Under the pieces are notes generated by a model. That model was given only the letters and a program-made list of their open reading frames with translations. It did not search any database and had not been told where the DNA came from. From contig OX442314.1 of assembly GCA_949358305.1 (NCBI GenBank), forward strand, positions 2,669,087 to 2,733,086: a stretch of 64,000 bases of DNA, in the 5' to 3' direction. A program made the translations under genes and the position numbers. Source of the DNA: Strigamia acuminata. Its lineage: Eukaryota; Arthropoda; Chilopoda; Geophilomorpha; Linotaeniidae. Below, piece after piece: positions 57,275 through 64,000 of this stretch. How positions within the stretch are numbered: the stretch's first letter is position 1; the number at the start of each line of letters is the position of its first letter.

Positions 57275-60200
57275 TTGGGATTAGAATCAATTGGGATTTT
57301 AGACAACTGCCAACAAACATTTACGTTGGAGGAAAAACACACTTGGGAGCAGTTCAACTCATCATTCCAAATACGCGAGGGACGGAGTGTAGTCAAGTTA
57401 CCATGGAAACAGAATGCACACGAACTACAAGACAACTATAAGGTTGCAAAAACACGATTTGACGCTCTACACAAACGATTCCAACGTGATGGGGACTTCA
57501 AGACACGATACTGCACGGCGATGCTTGATTATTTCGAGAAAAATCATGTAGAAACAATTACACCAGACATGATGGTCGGAGAACATGTTTATTATTTGCC
57601 ACATCAAGCAGTCATAAAAGAAAATCGTCAAACGACCAAAGTCCGCATAGTATTTGACGCATCATCACACGAGAGAAACTCACCGTCGCTAAACGATTCT
57701 CTACACACGGGACCCAACTTGAATCCGGAAACCACAGCGACCTTGTTACGGTTCCGCACCTACTGCAATGTAGCATCGGGCGACGGAAGCCAAGCTTTTT
57801 TACAAGTCCTGCTACACGAAGAAGACAGAGATGCAACACGTTTCATATGGTACAACGTCAAACGTGATGATGACGGACAACTTACAATAACGGACGAAAT
57901 AACAACTCACCGATTTACCAGACTGCCGTTTGGACTCACCTGCAGCCCGTTCATACTTGCAGCAACTTTACGTGCTCATGCCAACCTCCGGCAGGAAGTA
58001 TATCCGACATTAAACGCAGCAATTGATGAAGACATGTACGTCGACGATTTCGTGACAGGAGCGGATTCATTGAAAACAGTAACAACGATATACGAAGAAA
58101 TGCGCAATCTAACCGCTGAAATACAGCTACCAATGCAAAAATGGCGAACAAATTCACCGCATTTACGGGAAAAATGGAGAAGCAGTGGGGAATCCATGCA
58201 GGAAGCGGGAAAAATCTTAGGAATAGATTGGAATCACACCACGGACGAAATTTATCACAACACCACGGAAGTTATAAAACACTTGCATGATCAACCGCAT
58301 ACAAAACGGCTCGTACTACAAATTGCAGCAAGAATTCATGACCCGTTGGGACTGCTATCACCAATCACTTTAAGAGGAAAGACCTTATTTCAAGAAACAT
58401 GGGTACGAGGTCTGCAGTGGGACAACATACTACCCACGGATCTTGCAACAGAATGGAAAAAATGGACAAACGGAATCGCTGAAATAACGAAAATTTCTAT
58501 TCCTCGATGGGTAGGAACTTTGTACACCAATCCACACCAATTGATTGACATGCACGTGTTTTGTGACGCAAGCGAAAAGGCATACGGTGCTGTACTCTAC
58601 GTCAGATGTACAGAAGACAACAAAACAACATGCAACCTCATGATAAGCAAAACGAGACTTGCACCTGTCAAGAAACTAACCATTCCACGCCTCGAATTAA
58701 TGGCCGCTCTCATTGGCGCACGACTGTACCGTTATTTTTCGCAGGCGGTACACCTAAAAATAAACAAAATAACAATGTGGACCGACTCGACGGTGACTCT
58801 GCACTGGATCACCACTGAAACGAGCAAATGGAAATCATTTGTTGCCAATCGGGTAACCGAGATTCACAAACACGTCAACCCAAATGACTGGCGTCACTGC
58901 CCTGGGAAGAATAACCCGGCCGATCTCGTCACTCGAGGACAGTCCACGAGCGGATTAAAACAAAATGCAATCTGGTGGCATGGACCAGAATGGTTAACAT
59001 CAATTGAAGAAAAATGGCCAAAATGGGATAAACAAATCACAGGCCTACAAATTTTAAAAAAGGAAGCGAAAAAGAACACTCAACCGCTAATTGTGACGGA
59101 ATCTCACAAATCGGAGCCGGTTGATGCAAAACGAATCAACAACTATGGAAAAATCGTACGAATCACAGCATGGATGCTACGTTTTATTAATGGATGCAAA
59201 ATGAGACGCCCTGAGAAACAGGAACTTACAGCAACCGAGCAACACGCCGCAGAGAAGGTTTGGATAAGGCATATCCAACACACGTATTACGATGCAGAAA
59301 TACAAATGCTAAAAGCGGGAAAGAAGCTCTCACCCAATTCAAAAATAAAAAACTTTCATCCATTTCTCGACAATGAAAACATCCTTCGGATTGGCGGACG
59401 ACTGCAGTTCGCAGATGCAACACAGCATGAAAAGCATCCGATGATTCTACATGGAGATGACCATTTCGTGAAACTACTTGTGAAGCAAACACATGAGAAA
59501 TTATATCACCTCGGAATAAGGTCGGTATTGGCCGAAATACGAAGCTACTATTGGATACAGCGAGCACGTCACACGATCAAGTCGGTAATCAAGGATTGCT
59601 TTGTCTGCAAAAAGATGACATGCAAACACGGAAGCGAAATTGAGGCGCCCCTACCGGCAGATCGATTATGGGAATCATCCCCATTCACCGTCACAGGCGT
59701 TGATTTTGCTGGCCCGCTATATGTCAAAATGTCGGAGACGACTTCAGCAAAGTCTTACATCGCACTATTTACATGTGCAACAACAAGAGCGATACACTTA
59801 GAACTGGTTTCAAACCTTACGCAGGAAAGATTTCTCTTGGCCCTACAACGATTCTTCAACAGACGCGGGATAAGTACGGTAATCTACTCCGACAATGCCC
59901 GCACGTTCAAGGCAACGGACAAACTACTTCAAGCCATTTGGAAAAACATAAAAGCACCACCGACTTCCCAATACCTGGCACAGACTGGAGTCGAATGGAA
60001 ATTTATTGCAGAACGCGCGGCATGGTGGGGAGGATGGTGGGAGAGAATGGTACAGACAACGAAGAGATGTCTACGGAAAACTCTAGGAAAAACAAGACTA
60101 GACAGTGAAGAACTCATGTCAACACTCACGGGTGTCGAGGCGGCGATTAACAGCAGGCCAATCACATATGACTATAATGACCCCCAAGACGAGGAACCAC

Positions 60201-60625
60201 TCACACCGGCACACTTCCTAACTGGGAAAAGACTTACAACAATACCAACTTCAAGTAAATTACCTGATATGAAGACCAATGTCATCAAGTTATGGCATCA
60301 GAAACAGCACATTTTGGGGTCCTTCTGGCGACGATGGCGCAAGGAATATCTACTAGACTTGTCTTCATTCCACCAGAGAAAACAACCCAAACCGGGACCA
60401 TTGGTTGAGGTTGGAGAAATTGTACTGATTTCTAACGAAAATTGCCCACGTCATTTGTGGAAAACAGGAAGAATTACAGCAATCATCGAAGGAAGAGATG
60501 GGAAGATTAGATCATGCACGATCAAAACAACAACAGGTCAAGAGATACGCAGACCCATACAACTCATCCACCCATTAGAATTGAACTTGCGTCAAGATGG
60601 GGAGTGTGAGGGAATGCAGAATTGA
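57275..60625 (+). CDS. pol: BEL/Pao Pol (RT-RNase H-integrase)
   Basis: The frame of about 1,116 codons starts at LESIGI, in the middle of the conserved FWDLESIGI motif; FWD is in the gag frame just before it. RT shows RIVFDASSH, FTRLPFGLTCSP and MYVDDFVTG. RNase H shows HVFCDASEKAYGAVLYV and MWTDSTVTLHW. The integrase has an HHCC region (CFVCKKMTC), VTGVDFAGPL, VIYSDNARTFK and ERAAWWGGWWERMVQ. The protein end runs into the 3' LTR. There is no good ATG, so independent translation is unlikely; a one-base deletion near 57280 explains the frame change. Confidence 0.92.
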   Translation: MGLESIGILDNCQQTFTLEEKHTWEQFNSSFQIREGRSVVKLPWKQNAHELQDNYKVAKTRFDALHKRFQRDGDFKTRYCTAMLDYFEKNHVETITPDMMVGEHVYYLPHQAVIKENRQTTKVRIVFDASSHERNSPSLNDSLHTGPNLNPETTATLLRFRTYCNVASGDGSQAFLQVLLHEEDRDATRFIWYNVKRDDDGQLTITDEITTHRFTRLPFGLTCSPFILAATLRAHANLRQEVYPTLNAAIDEDMYVDDFVTGADSLKTVTTIYEEMRNLTAEIQLPMQKWRTNSPHLREKWRSSGESMQEAGKILGIDWNHTTDEIYHNTTEVIKHLHDQPHTKRLVLQIAARIHDPLGLLSPITLRGKTLFQETWVRGLQWDNILPTDLATEWKKWTNGIAEITKISIPRWVGTLYTNPHQLIDMHVFCDASEKAYGAVLYVRCTEDNKTTCNLMISKTRLAPVKKLTIPRLELMAALIGARLYRYFSQAVHLKINKITMWTDSTVTLHWITTETSKWKSFVANRVTEIHKHVNPNDWRHCPGKNNPADLVTRGQSTSGLKQNAIWWHGPEWLTSIEEKWPKWDKQITGLQILKKEAKKNTQPLIVTESHKSEPVDAKRINNYGKIVRITAWMLRFINGCKMRRPEKQELTATEQHAAEKVWIRHIQHTYYDAEIQMLKAGKKLSPNSKIKNFHPFLDNENILRIGGRLQFADATQHEKHPMILHGDDHFVKLLVKQTHEKLYHLGIRSVLAEIRSYYWIQRARHTIKSVIKDCFVCKKMTCKHGSEIEAPLPADRLWESSPFTVTGVDFAGPLYVKMSETTSAKSYIALFTCATTRAIHLELVSNLTQERFLLALQRFFNRRGISTVIYSDNARTFKATDKLLQAIWKNIKAPPTSQYLAQTGVEWKFIAERAAWWGGWWERMVQTTKRCLRKTLGKTRLDSEELMSTLTGVEAAINSRPITYDYNDPQDEEPLTPAHFLTGKRLTTIPTSSKLPDMKTNVIKLWHQKQHILGSFWRRWRKEYLLDLSSFHQRKQPKPGPLVEVGEIVLISNENCPRHLWKTGRITAIIEGRDGKIRSCTIKTTTGQEIRRPIQLIHPLELNLRQDGECEGMQN

Positions 60626-60863
60626 AGATTATTATTATCATTAGTCATTAGTTTGATATTTGTAGTTTTAATTATTGTATTCTTTGCCAATAGTTGGCGC
60701 CATGTACCCACAGTTCAGATTTGTTTATGTTTATGTTTGACTCAAGTTCAGGTTTGGGCTTGACTCAAGTTTTAGTTTTAGTTTTGGTTTTGCCTTAAAA
60801 TGTAGAAGATGTAGAATAAATCAGCTCCAAAAACAAGTGGGTTTTGCTTTGTAACACTCAACA
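60605..60863 (+). repeat. 3' LTR of BEL/Pao
   Basis: 259 bp; partner of 54994-55252. Confidence 0.95.
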
Positions 60864-61538
60864 CAATAAACCCGATTACTTGAAATCAACTTCAACAATA
60901 AATGGACAGGACCTTTAGTTTGAGCAAAAAATGAAGCCAGAATGTTGAGATGCGCTCAACTAAACCTCTTGAGTGCTTATTTATTGGGTTTGTGTGTGCG
61001 CCGCCGGGTGTGGGTTTGTTGTGACATTGTTTACCGTGCCTCACATCGCACTTTCTCGTTCGTGCACGATTTAATGCATTTCTATTACGTTTTAAAGGTA
61101 TCAAAGTTTCTAAATACTTGAAAAATAGTAGCAGATTTGCAGATGATGGTTGCAGGCAGATACTAATCTGTGGTTTTGTTTTGACTGCGTTTTATTTATA
61201 TATTTTCCAGGTTATAAACGTATGGTGCAACTGTGCTCGGGCGACGGACGTTAGGCCTAACTGATGAATTCCACTCGACTGCGATTCTTCTCTTCCAGGG
61301 CTCCTTTCAACTGAATTCTTTGTGATCAGGGATCTCTACTGACCTCACAAAGTTAAAATCAGGTACAGGTTTGTAAAGTAATTAACTATTTTTTTTTGAG
61401 TGGAGAAAAGCGAGTAGATTGATCAGAAGAGTAGCGCGGTCAGGGGAACAAATTAAAAAATTAATTTTTTTTCCAAATTTTAGAAGAAGTTTATTTCAGC
61501 GTCATCGGGAGTCATCTGCTAACACCTGAAAGTCAAAA
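60864..61538 (+). other. upstream region of the zinc-finger gene
   Basis: No open gene. Intron-like acceptors TATTTTCCAG (about 61210) and CCAAATTTTAG (about 61484) suggest non-coding 5' exons before the ATG at 61539. Confidence 0.35.
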
Positions 61539-62395
61539 ATGGAAAGAAAACTTCAAAAATACAGTTGCAATTTGTGCGACTATTCATGTTCATATTATTG
61601 TCTTTTGAAACATCACATGCTCAAACACACTGGTGAAAAGCCTTTCAAATGTCAAACATGTTCACTTTCCTTTCGGCTTAAACAATGCATGATTGTCCAT
61701 ATGAGAATTCATACTGGAGAAAAACCATTCGAGTGCCATTTATGTGATTATTGCAGCAGTGGAAGTGGAACTCTAAAAAGACATTTATTAACCCATACTG
61801 GAGAAAAACCATTCAAGTGCCATTTGTGTGATTATTCCAGCAGTGGAAGTTGAAATTTAAAGAGACATTTATTAATCCATGCTGGAGAAAAACCATTCAA
61901 GTGCCATTTGTGTGCTTATTGTTCCAGTCGTAGTGAACATTTAAAAGGACATCTATTACTGTAACCCATACTGGAGAAAAACCATTCAAGTGCCATTTGT
62001 GTAATTATTCCTGTATTGGAAGTGGGGATTTAAGAAAACATTTATTATCCCATACGGGAGAAAAACCATTCAAGTGCCATTTGTGTGATTTTTCTTGTAC
62101 TACAAGTAGTTATTTAAAAAAGCATTTGTTAACCCACAGTGGAGAAAAACCATTCAATTGCCATTTGTGTGCTTATACCAGCAGTCAAATTGGAACTTTA
62201 AAGAGACATTTATTAACCCATACGGGAGAAAAACCATTCAAATGCCATTTATGTGATTATTGCAGCAGTGAAAGTGGAACATTAAAAAGACATTTGTTAA
62301 CCCATAGTGGAGAAAAACCATTCAAGTGCCATTTGTGTGCTTATTCTAGTAGTCGAAATGATAAGTTTAAAAAACATTTAACAAAGCACAAATAG
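61539..62395 (+). pseudogene. C2H2 zinc-finger gene with premature stop and frameshift
   Basis: About ten C2H2 fingers with [12 protein letters not shown] linkers, a nucleic-acid-binding zinc-finger protein. The first frame (61539-61853) holds three full fingers and half of the fourth, ending in TGA where sister repeats have GGA (the Gly of GSGTLKRH). The frame resumes after the stop through finger five, then a 5-base addition near 61953-61960 shifts it. 61997-62395 carries the last five fingers (FKCHLCNYSC... to RNDKFKKHLTKHK) and the natural stop. Either a pseudogene or a gene now making a three-finger protein. Confidence 0.85.
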
Positions 62396-63430
62396 TAAAA
62401 ATCACATTGTTCATTAAGACCATAATTCTGTTATTCTAATTTTATTTCAAATGACATTTTGTTTTTGTTTTTAATTCAAAATTTTGCCTCAATTTGTTTA
62501 ATCCACAAATCAAAACCTCTGCTTGCTGTGTTTGTATATTTTTCTCGTTTCATTTCCAATTTTTTATGGTAAGCGATACACGAAAAACTCGTGCTTTATC
62601 TTGCAATGGAAATGGGAATTTGAAAATTGTTTTAAAAATTCATACCGGAGAAAAACCATGTAATTGGCATTAACCAACACTAGAGAAAACAATTCAAGTG
62701 CTATTTGTGTGCATATTCCTGTATTCATAAATTCAAAACGGTTTAATTTTTTGTTTTTATTTGTGATTTAATGCATTTCAATTTGATTTTTAAAAATAAC
62801 TATTATATAAATATTTTTTATCAGATTTTCTTTCAACCAGGTCGAAAATATTCCTGGTTGAATGGAATCCTGCTTACCATGAATACGTGTTATTATTTCT
62901 GCATTTAATTATTTATTTATGCGTTGAAAGTTCTGTATTTGAAATTGCATTTTGTGTTCAACTCAAATTTAAGAAAACTGAAACTTGTTTTAATTTGTTT
63001 CATCCACGAAACAAAATCTGCCGTTCCCGTATATTTTTCTCATTTCATTTCTAATGTATTATTTCTTCCCAACACTTGCAAAAAATAAAAATAACAACTG
63101 TTTTTTTTTTATAATTTTATTTCAAATGACATTTTGTTTTTCTTTTTAACTCAAAATTTTGCTTCATTTTCTTTCATCCACACTTGCTGTGTTTGTATAT
63201 TTTTCTCGTTTCATTTCTAATATTTTATGGTGAGTGACACAATCGAAATGGGAATTTTAAAATTTATTTAAAAATTCATACCGAGGGAGTGCGTGGTTTT
63301 GTTGAATTTTGGAAAGGAGTTGCTTGATCCTATCGAGGAGAATACGACTATGGTATGTTGTAGACTTTGGCTAGGAAGATTGAAAAGCGGGTTTATGGAG
63401 TGCAGAATACGAGGGATGCTACTATGGATT
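62396..63430. other. zinc-finger gene 3' region with internal repeats
   Basis: Matches 54105-54870. Part of it (TTTTATTTCAAATGACATTTTG to CCGTTTCATTTC) occurs a further time at about 63112-63240. No gene seen. Confidence 0.6.
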
Positions 63431-63435
63431 CTTGC

Positions 63436-64000
63436 TGAAAAATGTATTTTTTTACTGAAAAATGTATTTTTTTGTTGCAAAATTTATTTTTTTTGCTGCA
63501 AAATTTATTTTTTTTGCTGCAAAATTTATTTTTTTTGCTGCAAAATTTATTTTTTTTGCTGCAAAATTTATTTTTTTTGCTGCAAAATTTATTTTTTTTG
63601 CTGCAAAATGTATTTTTTTTGTTGCAAAATGTATTTTTTTGCTGCAAAATGTATTTTTTTGCTGCAAAATGTATTTTTTTGCTGCAAAATGTATTTTTTT
63701 GCTGCAAAATGTATTTTTTTGCTGAAAAATGTATTTTCTTGCTGAAAAATGTATTTTCTTTGCTGAAAAATGTATTTTTTTTGCTGAAAAATGTATTTTT
63801 TCTGCTGAAAAATGTATTTTTTTTGCTGAAAAATGTATTTTTTTTGCTGAAAAATGTATTTTTTTTGCTGAAAAATGTATTTTTTTTGCTGAAAAATGTA
63901 TTTTTTTTGCTGAAAAATGTATTTTTTTTGCTGAAAAATGTATTTTTTTTGCTGAAAAATGTATTTTTTTTGCTGAAAAATGTTTTTTATTTTTATTTTT
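63436..64000. repeat. ~21-bp T-rich tandem array (GCTGMAAAATKTATTTTTTT)n
   Basis: More than 25 units reach the window end. The first half is mostly GCTGCAAAATTTATTTTTTT or ...GTATTTTTTT, the second half GCTGAAAAATGTATTTTTTT. All open frames here are repeat artefacts. Confidence 0.95.

Larger units (their letters stand above)
54994..60863 (+). mobile_element. BEL/Pao LTR retrotransposon, 5.9 kb, TSD CAATA
   Basis: LTRs of 259 bp (54994-55252, 60605-60863) start TGTGAGGG and end CTCAACA. The 5-bp duplication CAATA lies on both sides (54989-54993, 60864-60868). A primer-binding site TGGTGCCGAAACTCG follows the 5' LTR and AGATGGGGAG precedes the 3' LTR. The LTRs look identical wherever I compared them, so insertion is recent. 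Coding is split by a stop and a frameshift. Confidence 0.95.

Noticed and set aside
63436..64000. CRISPR-like or coding interpretation of the repeated block
   Set aside because: Units are contiguous with no spacers, and the frames are homopolymer repeats in a eukaryotic context.

Overview
This is a repeat-rich animal genome window, most likely arthropod. It has spliced genes with 52-105 bp introns, a GluN2-type NMDA receptor gene, several retrotransposon families and a Polinton/Maverick element. There is no bacterial gene structure. Species cannot be named; a short (CCTAA)n tract and the TE repertoire fit an arthropod but do not prove it.

Layout: 1-3.1 kb is AT-rich DNA with a possible solo LTR, a candidate 3' exon and a 64-bp tandem repeat. 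About 3.1-18.9 kb is a large virus-like Polinton. It has protein-primed DNA polymerase, fibre-like protein, adenain-like protease, pX/pVI-like core protein, major capsid, a 53-aa ORF, penton, a Polinton protein of unknown function and packaging ATPase. These are followed by a zinc-ribbon ORF plus PLA2 domain (split by a frameshift), a retroviral-type integrase with chromodomain, a second adenain-like protease and two unknown small ORFs. The set covers replication, integration, packaging, capsid and maturation. 18.9-19.5 kb is a minisatellite carrying a hAT-type MITE. 19.9-20.5 kb is a two-exon gene of unknown function on the minus strand, and 21.4-21.9 kb is a decayed coding region.

22.7-53.9 kb is a GluN2 gene reconstructed in full: 17 coding exons, 992 codons including stop, all splice phases consistent. 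Two of its introns are swollen by nested elements. The 16.8-kb intron holds a Tc1-like fold-back element split by a 15.3-kb Gypsy element with 2,485-bp LTRs, gag, a gag-pol frameshift site, pol and a non-env third ORF. The 7.5-kb intron holds a 7.2-kb Copia-type element (TSD AATAT), which itself contains a 3.4-kb internally deleted Copia element (TSD CGATC).

53.9-64 kb contains duplicated C2H2 zinc-finger gene remnants interrupted by a 5.9-kb BEL/Pao element (TSD CAATA), a broken ten-finger gene, and a 21-bp T-rich tandem array running to the window end.

The least explained items are the second Polinton protease, fibre-like protein and small ORFs; the cysteine-rich third ORF of the Gypsy element; and the Copia element whose pol appears replaced by an in-frame acidic polyprotein.
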